From: Aestuariirhabdus litorea
GTDB lineage: Bacteria; Pseudomonadota; Gammaproteobacteria; Pseudomonadales; Aestuariirhabdaceae
Assembly (NCBI RefSeq): GCF_003864255.1
Contig: NZ_QWEZ01000002.1
Location: 1 to 64,000 of the forward strand
Direction of reading: 5' to 3'
DNA: 64,000 nt
Shown here piece after piece: positions 16,895 through 26,457 of the stretch. The notes under the pieces were generated by a model. The model searched no databases. It was not told the DNA's origin and saw only the letters and a list, made by a program, of their open reading frames with translations. The position numbers and the translations under genes are program-made. Within the stretch, counting starts at the first letter, position 1; every line of letters starts with the position of its first letter.

Positions 16895-17071
16895 ATGTAC
16901 ATCTACCGACTGGTAACCCTGCTGGTTATAGGCATCTACCTGTTCTCCCCCGCGATCATGGATTGGTGGATACGCTCATCCGTCGACTGGTATGCCCCCT
17001 GGGTTCTGTGGCTGATCCTGATCATTGTCTGCCTGCTTCTGCAGCAGCAGCGGAGCTCCGATGAGCTTTGA
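16895..17071 (+). CDS. cbrX: CbrX-like small membrane protein
   Basis: 58 aa (MYIYRLVTLLVIGIYLFSP...). Two hydrophobic segments (about 4-20 and 36-50) flank a Trp-rich loop (MDWWIRSS, DWYAPWVLW). Its last 11 bases overlap the start of cbrA, and the GGAG serving cbrA lies inside it, so cbrA translation should depend on it. This matches cbrX, the small gene reported as part of the cbrXAB operon in Pseudomonas putida. Function of the peptide is unknown. It sits 48 bases after gluQ on the same strand. Confidence 0.75.
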   Translation: MYIYRLVTLLVIGIYLFSPAIMDWWIRSSVDWYAPWVLWLILIIVCLLLQQQRSSDEL

Positions 17072-20012
17072 ACTCAGCACCCTGTTACTGGTCACCCTCG
17101 GCTATCTCGCCTGCCTCTTCCTGGCGGCCTGGGTCACCGAACGCGGGCTGATCCCCAGCCGTCTGGTTCGCCACCCATTAACCTATGTGCTGTCACTGGG
17201 GGTATACGCAAGCGCCTGGGCGATCTACGGCTCCGTCGGTTTTGCGCACCATTACGGCATGGTGTTCCTCGCGTATTACCTGGGAATCTGCGGCGCCTTC
17301 TTTCTGGCGCCGGTACTGCTGGCCCCCATTCTTAAAATCACACGCACTTACCAGCTGGGCTCGCTGGCCGACCTCTTTGCTTTCCGCTTCCGCAGTTCCT
17401 GGGCTGGAACCCTCAGTACTGCCCTCATGGTGATCGCCATCTTGCCGCTGCTGGCCCTGCAGATACAGGCCGTAGCCGATGCCGTGCAACTGCTGACCCA
17501 CCACCGTTCCCCGGAGGCGCTGGCCCTCGGTTTCTGCCTGCTGATGATCCTCTTCTCCATCCTGTTCGGGGCCCGTCATACCTCTTCTCGCGAGCGCCAC
17601 GAAGGGCTGGTCTTCGCCATCGCCTTCGAATCAGTGGTTAAACTGGTGGCCATGGTGGCCCTCAGCCTGCTGGCGGTGTACCAGTTTTTTGATGGCCCGG
17701 AGGGGCTTGAGCGCTGGCTGGAGTCGAACCAGTCACTGATGCCCGCCCTTGAGTACTCTCTCGAGGGGGGACCCTGGCGCACCCTCCTGCTGGTGTTTTT
17801 CGCCTCTGCCGTCACCATGCCCCACATGTTCCACATGATCTTTACGGAAAACCTCAACCGCCGCGCCCTGCTTAGCGCCAGCTGGGGTATGCCCCTGTTT
17901 CTGCTGGTGCTGAGCCTTTGTGTCATCCCCATCCTGGCCAGCGGCCTTTTTCTCAACGCCCCGACCAACCCGGAGTACTTCACCCTCGGCATTGGCATCG
18001 GTGCTGAAAGCCCGCTGATGAGCCTGCTGGCTTACATCGCAGGACTCTCCGCCTCCAGCGGACTGATTATCGTCACCACCCTGGCGTTATCGGCGATGGT
18101 GCTCAACCATCTGGTGTTGCCCTTCTACCAACCCAGCGCCAAAGGCAACATCTACAGCTGGCTGGGGTGGACCCGTCGCATTCTCATCAGCACCATCATC
18201 CTGGCCAGTTACGGCTTTTATCACCTGCTGCAATCCAACCAGGATCTCTCCAACCTGGCGGTGGTCGCCTTCGTCGGCACCCTGCAGTTCCTGCCCGGTA
18301 TCCTGGCCACCCTCTACTGGCCCACCGCCAACCGCCAAGGCTTCATAGCAGGCTTGCTGGCAGGCGGACTGGTGTGGACCCTGGCCATGCTGATTCCGCT
18401 GATTACCGGCTGGCAGCAGATCACGCTGCCCCTTTTCGATTACCCCCTCGCGATCGATGGCGACACCTGGAACACTGCTGCCATCCTTTCCCTGAGCCTC
18501 AACAGCCTGGTCTTTATCGTAATTTCCATGCTCACCCGCAGCTCGGCCGAAGAGATCAGCGCCGCCTCCGCCTGCGCCGTGGATGCCATGAACCGACCCC
18601 AACGCCGCGAGCTGAGTATTCAGACCCCGCAGGAGTTCCAGCAGCAGCTGGGTAAACCCCTCGGGGCAAGAATTGCCCAACGCGAGGTCAACCAGGCTTT
18701 GCGGGATCTGGGGTTGGGCTACAACGAAAAGCGCCCCTACGCACTGCGACGCCTGCGTGACCGTATCCAGGCCAACCTTTCAGGCCTGATGGGGCCCAGC
18801 GTTGCCCAGGAGATCGTCGACAACTTCCTCCCCTATAAGGAGGGGGTCGCCGGTTACATCACCGAAGATATCCACTTTATGGAGAGTCGGCTCGAGGACT
18901 ACCACCACCAACTCAGCGGTATGGCTGCGGAGCTTGACGGCTTGCGACGTTACCACCGGGAAACCCTCAAAAGCCTACCGATGGCAGTCTGCTCGCTGGG
19001 AGAGGATCAGGAGATCCTGATGTGGAACCGGGTAATGGAACAGATCACCGGCATCGAGTCCAGCGAGATCATTGGTTCCCGCCTGGGAGATATCCCGCCC
19101 CCCTGGCGCGAGCTGTTGCAAGGCTTTGTGGAGGACAGCGCCCCCCACCTCTACAAGCAGCAGGTCGACATACTGGGGGAACAGCGCTGGATCAGTCTGC
19201 ACAAAGCCGCCATCAGCGCGACCCAGACACTGCGCAGCGGCACCATTGTGTTGCTGGAGGACCTAACCGACACCAAGTTGTTGGAGGAGAAGCTGGTTCA
19301 CAGCGAGCGTCTGGCCTCCATCGGCCGCCTGGCCGCAGGGGTCGCCCACGAGATCGGCAACCCGATTACCGGTATCGCCTGCCTGGCCCAGGAGATGCGC
19401 GAAGAGGCCGACAACGAGGAGTTCCGTGACATGGCACAACAGGTGCTGGGGCAAACCCAGCGCGTCACCCGCATCGTGCAATCACTGGTCAACTTTTCCC
19501 ACAGTGGCACCAACCACCAGCAAAATGCGCCTGCCGATCCGGTCAATATGCGAGTCACGGTCAATGAGGCGATCGACCTGCTCTCCCTCAGCCGCAAGGA
19601 GCAAGGGATCCGCTACAACAACCAGATCGAGGCTCAGCTGACCGCCAGCGGTGACAGCCAGCGCCTATTGCAGGTGTTCGTCAATCTGCTCAGCAACGCC
19701 CGCGATGCTTCTCCGCCCAACAGTGAAATCACCATTAGCTGCGGCGCAAGTGAGCACACACTGACTCTTTCCGTATCTGACCAGGGAAGCGGTATCCCGG
19801 AAGGGATCCGAGACACCCTGTTTGAACCCTTTGTCACCACCAAGGACCCCGGCAAGGGCACCGGACTGGGTTTGGCTTTGGTATACAGTATTATTGAAGA
19901 ACATTTTGGTAAGATAGAAGTGGTCAGTCCAACCGAAAGCGGTCGCGGCACCTGTATTCAGGTGACCCTGCCACGATACCAGCAGACCATAGTCTCCCCT
20001 GAGTCCCACTAA
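17061..20012 (+). CDS. cbrA: CbrA-type sensor histidine kinase with SLC5 transporter domain
   Basis: 983 aa. The N-terminal 500 residues resemble sodium/solute symporters (SLC5; about 13 membrane helices), followed by a STAC-like linker, a PAS domain (about 640-740), a HisKA dimerisation domain with phosphorylated His763 in [12 protein letters not shown], and a HATPase domain ([31 protein letters not shown]). In Pseudomonas CbrA is reported to transport histidine and to signal carbon/nitrogen balance to CbrB. The ATG at 17061 has GGAG five bases upstream. It is coupled to cbrX by overlap; cbrB follows after 19 bases. Confidence 0.93.
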   Translation: MSFELSTLLLVTLGYLACLFLAAWVTERGLIPSRLVRHPLTYVLSLGVYASAWAIYGSVGFAHHYGMVFLAYYLGICGAFFLAPVLLAPILKITRTYQLGSLADLFAFRFRSSWAGTLSTALMVIAILPLLALQIQAVADAVQLLTHHRSPEALALGFCLLMILFSILFGARHTSSRERHEGLVFAIAFESVVKLVAMVALSLLAVYQFFDGPEGLERWLESNQSLMPALEYSLEGGPWRTLLLVFFASAVTMPHMFHMIFTENLNRRALLSASWGMPLFLLVLSLCVIPILASGLFLNAPTNPEYFTLGIGIGAESPLMSLLAYIAGLSASSGLIIVTTLALSAMVLNHLVLPFYQPSAKGNIYSWLGWTRRILISTIILASYGFYHLLQSNQDLSNLAVVAFVGTLQFLPGILATLYWPTANRQGFIAGLLAGGLVWTLAMLIPLITGWQQITLPLFDYPLAIDGDTWNTAAILSLSLNSLVFIVISMLTRSSAEEISAASACAVDAMNRPQRRELSIQTPQEFQQQLGKPLGARIAQREVNQALRDLGLGYNEKRPYALRRLRDRIQANLSGLMGPSVAQEIVDNFLPYKEGVAGYITEDIHFMESRLEDYHHQLSGMAAELDGLRRYHRETLKSLPMAVCSLGEDQEILMWNRVMEQITGIESSEIIGSRLGDIPPPWRELLQGFVEDSAPHLYKQQVDILGEQRWISLHKAAISATQTLRSGTIVLLEDLTDTKLLEEKLVHSERLASIGRLAAGVAHEIGNPITGIACLAQEMREEADNEEFRDMAQQVLGQTQRVTRIVQSLVNFSHSGTNHQQNAPADPVNMRVTVNEAIDLLSLSRKEQGIRYNNQIEAQLTASGDSQRLLQVFVNLLSNARDASPPNSEITISCGASEHTLTLSVSDQGSGIPEGIRDTLFEPFVTTKDPGKGTGLGLALVYSIIEEHFGKIEVVSPTESGRGTCIQVTLPRYQQTIVSPESH

Positions 20013-20031
20013 TAGAGCATACAGGTTTTCC

Positions 20032-21456
20032 ATGCAGCCAATCCTGATCGTCGAAGATGAACCCATCATTCGCTCTGCCCTGCGTCGCCTTTTGGAACGG
20101 AATGACTATCAGGTTCGCGAGGCCGGTTCGGTTCAGGAGGCACTGCAGAACAATAACCTACAGGAGCTGTCCCTGATCATCAGTGACCTGCGCTTGCCGG
20201 GTGAACCCGGTACCGACATGATCAAACACGCCAACGGGACGCCAGTGTTGATCATGACCAGCTACGCCAGCCTTCGCTCTGCAGTAGACTCCATGAAAAT
20301 GGGGGCAGTCGACTACATCGCCAAGCCCTTCGACCACGAGGAGATGCTGCAAGCCGTCAAGCGCATCACCCTTGGACACCAGGACCGAACCAGCAACCCG
20401 TCGCAGTCGGCCGGTAGCGATAGCGAAGCGCCTACCCAGGGTAACGAAATCATCGGCCAGTGCCCCCCCATGCTGGAACTGTTTAAACGCATCAGCAAGG
20501 TCGCCCCCACCGATACCACCGTGCTGATTCTGGGCGAGTCGGGTACGGGCAAGGAGCTGGTTGCCCGGGCGCTGCACCGTGAAAGCCGACGCACTGACGC
20601 GCCCCTGATCTCCGTAAACTGCGCAGCGATTCCCGAGACACTGATTGAGTCCGAACTGTTCGGTCATGAAAAGGGGGCCTTTACCGGCGCCACCAACGCT
20701 CGTAACGGTCTGGTGGAGGCGGCTGACGGGGGCACCCTGTTCCTGGACGAGATAGGAGAGCTCCCCCTCGAAGCCCAGGCCCGTCTGTTACGGGTCCTGC
20801 AGGAGGGTGAAATTCGCAGGGTAGGCTCGGTGCAAAGCCACAAAGTTAATGTGCGGCTGATCGCAGCTACCCACCGCAACCTCAAGGCGCTGGCCAAAAC
20901 CGGTGAGTTCCGGGAAGACCTCTACTACCGCCTCAATGTGATGCAGCTGCAGCTACCCGCGCTGCGGGAGCGGGGCAGCGATGTCATTGAGATCGCCCAG
21001 AAACTGCTGCAGCGAACCTGCGAAAAGCTTGGCAAGGAGCCCCACTTCTTTAGCCCCGAGTCCCTGCAGGCGATCGCCGGCTATCATTGGCCTGGTAACG
21101 TGAGGGAGCTGGAAAATGCGGTGGAGCGAGCGGTAATTCTGGCGGAAAACGGTATCATCAGCCATGACCTGCTGGACATCGAGTTTGAAGCTCCTGCCTC
21201 CGACCGCAGCCTCCCTCGCTCGGGCGGTATCGATGACGAATTGCCCCTCGGGAGCGAGATCGCGGCGCCACAGGCAAGTGTTGCCCAGGAGGAGCTGTCG
21301 CTGGAGGATTATTTCCAGCATTTCGTGCTTGAGCATCAGGATAAGATGACCGAGACCGAACTGGCACAGAAGCTGGGGATCAGCCGTAAATGCCTGTGGG
21401 AGCGTCGCCAACGGCTCGGCATCCCCCGTAAGAAGAGCAGCACCACCAGCCACTAA
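20032..21456 (+). CDS. cbrB: CbrB-type sigma54-dependent response regulator
   Basis: 474 aa NtrC-family activator. Receiver domain (1-120) with phospho-acceptor D52 in ISDLRLPG and Lys in AKPF; AAA+ domain with Walker A GESGTGKE, the sigma54-contacting GAFTGA loop and Walker [14 protein letters not shown]-terminal Fis-type HTH ([21 protein letters not shown]). It activates sigma54 promoters when phosphorylated by CbrA, and its best-known target is the small RNA gene directly downstream. Confidence 0.94.
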   Translation: MQPILIVEDEPIIRSALRRLLERNDYQVREAGSVQEALQNNNLQELSLIISDLRLPGEPGTDMIKHANGTPVLIMTSYASLRSAVDSMKMGAVDYIAKPFDHEEMLQAVKRITLGHQDRTSNPSQSAGSDSEAPTQGNEIIGQCPPMLELFKRISKVAPTDTTVLILGESGTGKELVARALHRESRRTDAPLISVNCAAIPETLIESELFGHEKGAFTGATNARNGLVEAADGGTLFLDEIGELPLEAQARLLRVLQEGEIRRVGSVQSHKVNVRLIAATHRNLKALAKTGEFREDLYYRLNVMQLQLPALRERGSDVIEIAQKLLQRTCEKLGKEPHFFSPESLQAIAGYHWPGNVRELENAVERAVILAENGIISHDLLDIEFEAPASDRSLPRSGGIDDELPLGSEIAAPQASVAQEELSLEDYFQHFVLEHQDKMTETELAQKLGISRKCLWERRQRLGIPRKKSSTTSH

Positions 21457-21544
21457 CCACCCAGTAGGGCAGGCTTTCACTCGGCCAGCCCTCTTTACCC
21501 AGCCCATGCCCCACCTCCGGCGGTAACCCCCGCAACCCACCGAC

Positions 21545-21628
21545 TGTTACCGTCCGTCCGCAGCAAACTGTTACCCCCGCCAGATGGAGGTAACACCTTA
21601 GCCGGCCCGGGGTACACCATCGGTAACA
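21545..21628 (+). promoter_or_regulatory. Probable CbrB binding sites upstream of crcZ
   Basis: Two TGTTAC half sites (21545-21550, 21569-21574) and two inverted GTAACA half sites (21590-21595, 21623-21628) lie 85-180 bases upstream of the sigma54 promoter, where an enhancer-binding protein would sit. A GTAACC at 21523-21528 could be another half site. TGTTAC...GTAACA is close to the CbrB motif reported in Pseudomonas, as I recall it; the inner pair here is 15 bases apart. Confidence 0.75.
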
Positions 21629-21711
21629 CTTTTGGGTTTCTTCCCCCTCAAATCCCCACACAAAAAACAGAGAAATACGCAAAGTATTGTTTTTAAAGGT
21701 TTTTATAAAAC

Positions 21712-21727
21712 TGGCACAGGACCTGCT
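21712..21727 (+). promoter_or_regulatory. Sigma54 promoter of crcZ
   Basis: TGGCAC (-24 element, GG at 21713-21714) and CTGCT (-12 element, GC at 21725-21726) have exactly 10 bases between GG and GC, as required for sigma54. Transcription should start near 21738. Confidence 0.85.
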
Positions 21728-21737
21728 CTAGTAAGCG

Positions 21738-22090
21738 CACAATAAAAATAAAAACCCATAACAATAAGAACAACAGAACGCCCGCATAATAAAAATAACA
21801 GGGGTAGAGCAAACTGATTTTTTTGGAGAGGGGCCTTTTTAGTGGCCAGATGAGCACTCTGCGGAGTGGCCGGATAATAAAAAGATCGCGCAAGCGAGGA
21901 TAATACCGGCAGGCAAAACATGCTTCTCAACAACTGCCTCACCCAGCTTCCAAAAGAATCCGCTTGCTGCTTGCAGGCCGTTTGGGCCTCATACACCCGG
22001 GAGGGTGGATTCAACATAATAAGAATAAAAACGACAACAAGAACAACAGCAAAGCATTTTTATACAAGGAGGGCCCTGCCCTCCTTTTGC
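21738..22090 (+). ncRNA. crcZ: CrcZ-type Hfq/Crc-sequestering small RNA
   Basis: About 350 nt between the sigma54 promoter and a terminator, with no credible frame. It carries at least five A-rich motifs of the AANAANAA kind, the hallmark of CrcZ: near 21740-21755, 21757-21778 (AACAATAAGAACAACAGAAC), 21785-21799, 21873-21884 and a long cluster at 22012-22053. In Pseudomonas CrcZ soaks up Hfq (with Crc) to relieve catabolite repression; it lies between cbrB and pcnB exactly as here. The length fits the 370-410 nt I recall for known CrcZ. The boundaries are inferred. Confidence 0.85.
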
Positions 22091-22093
22091 TTT
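22066..22093 (+). terminator. Terminator of crcZ
   Basis: AAGGAGGG/CCCTCCTT stem (8 bp) with a CCCTG loop, followed by TTTTGCTTT. The T-tract is interrupted, so termination may be partial, with read-through into pcnB. Confidence 0.75.
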
Positions 22094-22199
22094 ACTGACG
22101 CGTCGAAATTATCCTGAAACACTGAAATGCCGCGACCTCAGTGGTATGATTGCCCACCAATACAACGATTGTCCCACTTTTCAGGAACCCATCCCCACG

Positions 22200-23546
22200 A
22201 TGTTAAAACGGCTGTTTCGCAAACTGCGCCCGTCGCCGTCCGGCATTGCCATGCCCACCCAAACCCTGATCCCCCGAGACCACCACACCGTTAGCCGTAA
22301 ACGGATCAGCGATAATGCCCTCAAGGTGCTTCGCCGCCTGCAGGAGGGCGGGTTCGATGCCTTTTTGGTGGGTGGCTGCATTCGCGATATCTTGCTGGGT
22401 CACCACCCCAAGGATTTTGATGTTGCCACCAACGCGACCCCGGAACAGGTCCGCGGCCTGTTCCGCAACTCGCGCCTGATCGGCCGACGCTTCAAACTGG
22501 TGCATGTGCAGTTTGGGCGCGAAATCATCGAGGTGGCCACCTTCCGTGCCGACCACAGCGCCGCCACCGGCCGCAAGGACAAATCCCGGGTTGCCGACAG
22601 CGGACGCATCCTGCGGGACAACGTCTACGGCACCATCGAGCAGGACGCGATCCGGCGGGATTTCACCATGAACGCGCTTTACTACACCTCGGAAGATTTC
22701 AGCATCCGCGACTTCACGGATGGGCTGCGCGATATCAAGCAACGCAAGATCCGCCTTATCGGCGACCCCACCACCCGCTACCAGGAGGACCCGGTGCGTA
22801 TGCTGCGGGCCGTGCGCTTCGCGGCCAAGCTCGATTTTACGATTGAAAAGCAGACGGCCGCCCCCATCCGCCCCCTCGCACACCTGCTGGGCGAGGTACC
22901 TGCCGCCCGCATGTTCGACGAAATCCTGAAGCTATTGCAGGCGGGTCGGGGGCACCGTACCTTCACCCTAATGCAGGAGTATCACCTGCTCGAGCCCCTG
23001 TTTCCCGCCACCCATCGCGCACTGACGGAGGACAGCTTCTATCAGCGCATGATCGAGTCGGCCCTGCACAACACCGACGAGCGCCTGCGCCAAAGGAAGC
23101 CGGTCACCCCTGCCTTCCTGTTTGCAGCGCTGCTATGGGGTCCCCTGCAAGCCTGTCGCAAGGAGATCGAAGCCCAGGGCATACCGCCGATTCCAGCCCT
23201 GCAGCAGGCCATTCAGGTGGTGATTAACAACCAGTCCAACCACACCACCATCCCCAAGCGGTTTGGTATCCCGATGCGAGAGATCTGGGAACTACAGGAT
23301 CGACTGCCCCGCCGCCAGGGCAAGCGTGCCGAGCAGCTGATGGAGCATCCGCGCTTCCGTGCCGCCTACGATTTCATGCTGTTGCGCTGCGAAGCGGGCG
23401 AGAGCGAACTCAAGGAGCTGTGTGACTGGTGGACCCACTACCAAACTCTGGAGGAGGGTGACCGCCGCACGCTTTCGCAGCAGATTGCTCCGCAAAAGCG
23501 TTCGCGCCCCCGCCGCCGTCGACGCAAGCCTGCTAACCCCTCATGA
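22200..23546 (+). CDS. pcnB: Poly(A) polymerase I
   Basis: 448 aa. Adds 3' poly(A) tails that mark RNA for decay. The nucleotidyltransferase head is clear: LVGGCIRDILLG and the catalytic DFDVATNATPEQV (two Asp near residue 75), then RRFKLVHV, RRDFTMNALYY and the EDPVRMLRAVRFAAKL tRNA-nucleotidyltransferase-family block. The tail is Arg/Lys-rich (PQKRSRPRRRRRKP), typical of PcnB rather than CCA-adding enzymes. The start at 22200 gives the common MLKRLFRKL opening; its ribosome-binding site is poor (AGGA about 14 bases away). Confidence 0.93.
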   Translation: MLKRLFRKLRPSPSGIAMPTQTLIPRDHHTVSRKRISDNALKVLRRLQEGGFDAFLVGGCIRDILLGHHPKDFDVATNATPEQVRGLFRNSRLIGRRFKLVHVQFGREIIEVATFRADHSAATGRKDKSRVADSGRILRDNVYGTIEQDAIRRDFTMNALYYTSEDFSIRDFTDGLRDIKQRKIRLIGDPTTRYQEDPVRMLRAVRFAAKLDFTIEKQTAAPIRPLAHLLGEVPAARMFDEILKLLQAGRGHRTFTLMQEYHLLEPLFPATHRALTEDSFYQRMIESALHNTDERLRQRKPVTPAFLFAALLWGPLQACRKEIEAQGIPPIPALQQAIQVVINNQSNHTTIPKRFGIPMREIWELQDRLPRRQGKRAEQLMEHPRFRAAYDFMLLRCEAGESELKELCDWWTHYQTLEEGDRRTLSQQIAPQKRSRPRRRRRKPANPS

Positions 23547-24040
23547 TTCGCTGCTACCTGGGACTGGGAAGCAACCTGGCCGCACCGCAGCAGCAGCTGC
23601 AAGCAGCCGTTAACGCCCTGTCCCGGTTACCCCAGAGCCGCTGGTGCGGTAGCTCCAGCCAGTATGGGAGCCGGGCTGTCGGCCCCGAGCAGCCCGACTA
23701 CCTCAATTTGGTCGCTGCCCTGGACACCCGACTCTCCCCCCTCGTATTACTGGATGCCCTGCAAACGATCGAGCAGGAGCAGGGGCGCGAGCGCAAGGAG
23801 CGCTGGGGTCCCCGCACCCTCGACATTGACCTGCTACTCTACGGCAACCAGTCGATCGACCTGCCCCGCCTTAAAGTCCCTCACCCCGAGATGCACTGGC
23901 GGGATTTTGTGCTGGTGCCGTTGCAAGAACTCGCCCCCGACAGTCAACTGCCAACGGGTGAGTCCCTCGCCCCCTTACTAGCAACCTGCGTGGACACCCA
24001 CCTTACCCGGGTGGGACCGCCATTAACTCCCACGGACTGA
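23543..24040 (+). CDS. folK: 2-amino-4-hydroxy-6-hydroxymethyldihydropteridine pyrophosphokinase
   Basis: 165 aa. Transfers pyrophosphate from ATP to the pterin in folate synthesis. It shows the family landmarks YLGLGSNL at the N-terminus, then Q-P-D-YLNLV, and the signature RWGPRTLDIDLLLYG with the magnesium-binding D-x-D, followed by PHPEMHWRDFVLVPL. The start overlaps the pcnB stop by four bases (ATGA). No associated FolB is visible. Confidence 0.95.
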   Translation: MIRCYLGLGSNLAAPQQQLQAAVNALSRLPQSRWCGSSSQYGSRAVGPEQPDYLNLVAALDTRLSPLVLLDALQTIEQEQGRERKERWGPRTLDIDLLLYGNQSIDLPRLKVPHPEMHWRDFVLVPLQELAPDSQLPTGESLAPLLATCVDTHLTRVGPPLTPTD

Positions 24041-24043
24041 CCT

Positions 24044-24700
24044 GTGAGCCTGAGCCAACCACCCCGTCACCGTTTTATCGCCGTTGAGGGTCCCATCGGG
24101 GTCGGTAAAACCACCCTGGCCCGTCGTCTGGCCGAAAGTTTTGAATACGCCCCCCTGCTGGAATCGGTGGAGCACAACCCCTTCCTCGAGCGTTTTTACC
24201 GGAACCCGCGTCAGGGCGCCTTCGCCGCCCAGCTCTACTTCCTCTTCCAGCGCACTCAACAGATCCAGGAGCTGCGCCAGAACGACCTCTTCAGCCCCGC
24301 CTGGGTGGCCGACTTCCTGATGGATAAGGACCGCCTTTTCGCACGCCTGACCCTCGATGCAGACGAGCTCGATCTCTACAACAAGGCCTACGAACTGCAA
24401 ACCCTGGATATCCCCCAGCCCGATCTGGTGATCTACCTGCAGGCTCCCACCCAGGTGCTGCAGCAGCGCATCCACCGACGCGGGGTCGCCGCCGAACAGC
24501 AGATCAGCGACCGTTACCTGCAAAGTATCAACGATGCCTACACCGAGTTCTTCTATTACTACGATGAGGCCCCGCTGTTGATCATCAACGCCAGCGATAT
24601 CGACCTGGTCAATAATGAAGCGGACTACAACCAGTTGCTGCTGCAGATCAACAGCATCGGTAGTGGCCGCCACTACTTCAACCCCGGCCACCAGCCCTGA
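24044..24700 (+). CDS. Deoxynucleoside kinase family protein
   Basis: 218 aa. A P-loop GPIGVGKTT (about residues 16-24), the DRY-like DKDRLFARL block and the LID-region arginines (QQRIHRRG) identify the deoxyadenosine/deoxycytidine kinase family of nucleoside salvage. It starts with GTG three bases after folK, so it is in the same operon. Some Pseudomonadales annotate this folK neighbour as a dNK-like protein; the true substrate is not shown by the sequence. Confidence 0.85.
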   Translation: MSLSQPPRHRFIAVEGPIGVGKTTLARRLAESFEYAPLLESVEHNPFLERFYRNPRQGAFAAQLYFLFQRTQQIQELRQNDLFSPAWVADFLMDKDRLFARLTLDADELDLYNKAYELQTLDIPQPDLVIYLQAPTQVLQQRIHRRGVAAEQQISDRYLQSINDAYTEFFYYYDEAPLLIINASDIDLVNNEADYNQLLLQINSIGSGRHYFNPGHQP

Positions 24701-24779
24701 CAGGCGGCCTGAGGCGCGGGCGCAGATATGGGATTTAAGGCGATTTTGCGTATAATCGCTGCTTCATTCGCAGTATTGA

Positions 24780-25586
24780 TTGGTGATCGCGTTGAATATA
24801 ACCCTCGACACTCTTCGTAAGCTCAAGGCCGGTGGCGACAAGTTTGCCTGCCTGACCGCTTACGATGCCGCCTTTGCCCATGCGGTCAGTACCGCCGGAG
24901 TGGAGGTTATCCTGGTCGGCGATTCCCTGGGCATGGTACTGCAAGGACGCGACAGCACCCTGCCGGTAACGGTCGAGGATATGGTGTACCACACTCGCTG
25001 CGTTGCCCGCGGCAACCAGGGGGCCCTGATCATGGCCGACTTGCCCTTTGGCAGCTACTCCAGCCCCGAGCAGACCCTCGAAAACTCGGCCGCGCTGATG
25101 CGCGCCGGGGCCCACCTGGTCAAGCTGGAGGGCGGCAGCTGGCTGTGCGATAGCGTGCAGCTACTGGCCCGTAACGGCATTCCCGCCTGTGTCCATCTGG
25201 GGCTCACCCCCCAATCGGTCAATGTGTTCGGCGGATTCAAGGTACAGGGCCGCAATCAGGACGCAGCGCGCGCGATGGTCGAAGATGGCCAGCGACTGGA
25301 CCAGGCCGGCGCTGCCCTGCTGCTGCTCGAATGCGTCCCCTCGACGTTGGCCAGGGAGTTTACCCAGGCGGTGTCCGCGCCGGTGATCGGCATCGGGGCG
25401 GGTGGTGATACCGATGGCCAGGTGCTGGTACTGCACGACATGCTGGGGGTTACCCCCGGTCGCCGCCCGCGCTTCGTTAAAAACTTCATGGAGGGGCAAT
25501 CCAGCATCGAAAACGCCATCAAGGCCTACAGCGAGGCGGTCAAATCCTCCCAATTCCCCGCCGAGGAGCATCAGTTCACATCATGA
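24780..25586 (+). CDS. panB: 3-methyl-2-oxobutanoate hydroxymethyltransferase
   Basis: Makes ketopantoate from 2-oxoisovalerate and methylene-tetrahydrofolate, the first step of pantothenate synthesis. Metal-binding VGDSLGM and MADLPFGSY, plus KLEGG and HLGLTPQS motifs, are intact. The start is uncertain: the frame opens with TTG (24780) and GTG (24783), while TTG at 24792 has GGTGAT just upstream and would give the family-like [19 protein letters not shown] at 24751-24756 is a likely -10, so panB probably heads its own transcript. It shares an ATGA overlap with panC. Confidence 0.92.
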   Translation: MVIALNITLDTLRKLKAGGDKFACLTAYDAAFAHAVSTAGVEVILVGDSLGMVLQGRDSTLPVTVEDMVYHTRCVARGNQGALIMADLPFGSYSSPEQTLENSAALMRAGAHLVKLEGGSWLCDSVQLLARNGIPACVHLGLTPQSVNVFGGFKVQGRNQDAARAMVEDGQRLDQAGAALLLLECVPSTLAREFTQAVSAPVIGIGAGGDTDGQVLVLHDMLGVTPGRRPRFVKNFMEGQSSIENAIKAYSEAVKSSQFPAEEHQFTS

Positions 25587-26431
25587 ATACCGTTTACAGC
25601 ATTGCCGATGTGCGTGAATACGTGCGGACTGCCCGGGCAGCTGGCCAGCGTATCGCCTTTGTCCCCACCATGGGTAATCTCCACAAGGGACACCTGACTC
25701 TGGTGCACAAGGCCCGTGAACACGCCGACCTGGTGATTGTCAGCATCTACGTCAACCCGCTGCAGTTTGGTGCCAGCGAGGATCTCGAATCCTACCCCCG
25801 CACCCTGGCCGAAGACCAGGCCCAGCTCAAGGACGAGAAGGTTGACCTGCTGTTTGCACCCTCCAGCAACGAGATCTATCCCCACGGTATGGAACACCAC
25901 ACCAATGTTTCGGTGGACTGCCTCTCCAATATGCACTGCGGCAAGAGCCGTCCGGGCCACTTCACCGGCGTAGCAACCATCGTCTGCAAGCTGTTTAATA
26001 TTGTACAGCCCGACGTCGCGGTGTTTGGGGTCAAGGATTTCCAGCAGCTGGCGGTGATTCGCCAGATGGTGGAGGATCTCTACATGCCGGTTGAGATCAT
26101 CGGTGCCGACATCGCCCGTGACAGCCGTGGCCTTGCGCTCAGCTCCCGTAACGGTTACCTGAGTGACGCCGAGCTGGATATCGCCCCCAGCCTCTACCGC
26201 GTCCTCTGCGAGGCTCGTGAACAGATATTGCAAGGGGTCAGTTACGACCTGATCCTGCGGGATGCGCTGGCCAAACTGGCCCAGGCCGGGCTTAAGCCCG
26301 ACTATATTGATATCTGCAGCCAACATAGCCTGCAACCCGCCAGTGCCCAGGACCGGGAGCTGGTGATTCTGGCCGCCGCCCACCTCGGTCGTGCGCGCCT
26401 GATCGATAACGTCACCCTGACCCTCGACTGA
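25583..26431 (+). CDS. panC: Pantothenate synthetase
   Basis: 282 aa. ATP-dependent condensation of pantoate and beta-alanine. Hallmarks are [16 protein letters not shown] (HIGH-type), [40 protein letters not shown] and [10 protein letters not shown] (KMSKS-type). It overlaps panB by four bases. panD, which often follows panC, is not present here; pgi follows after 26 bases. Confidence 0.95.
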   Translation: MNTVYSIADVREYVRTARAAGQRIAFVPTMGNLHKGHLTLVHKAREHADLVIVSIYVNPLQFGASEDLESYPRTLAEDQAQLKDEKVDLLFAPSSNEIYPHGMEHHTNVSVDCLSNMHCGKSRPGHFTGVATIVCKLFNIVQPDVAVFGVKDFQQLAVIRQMVEDLYMPVEIIGADIARDSRGLALSSRNGYLSDAELDIAPSLYRVLCEAREQILQGVSYDLILRDALAKLAQAGLKPDYIDICSQHSLQPASAQDRELVILAAAHLGRARLIDNVTLTLD

Positions 26432-26457
26432 GGAGCCCGGGCAACAGGAGAGGAATC

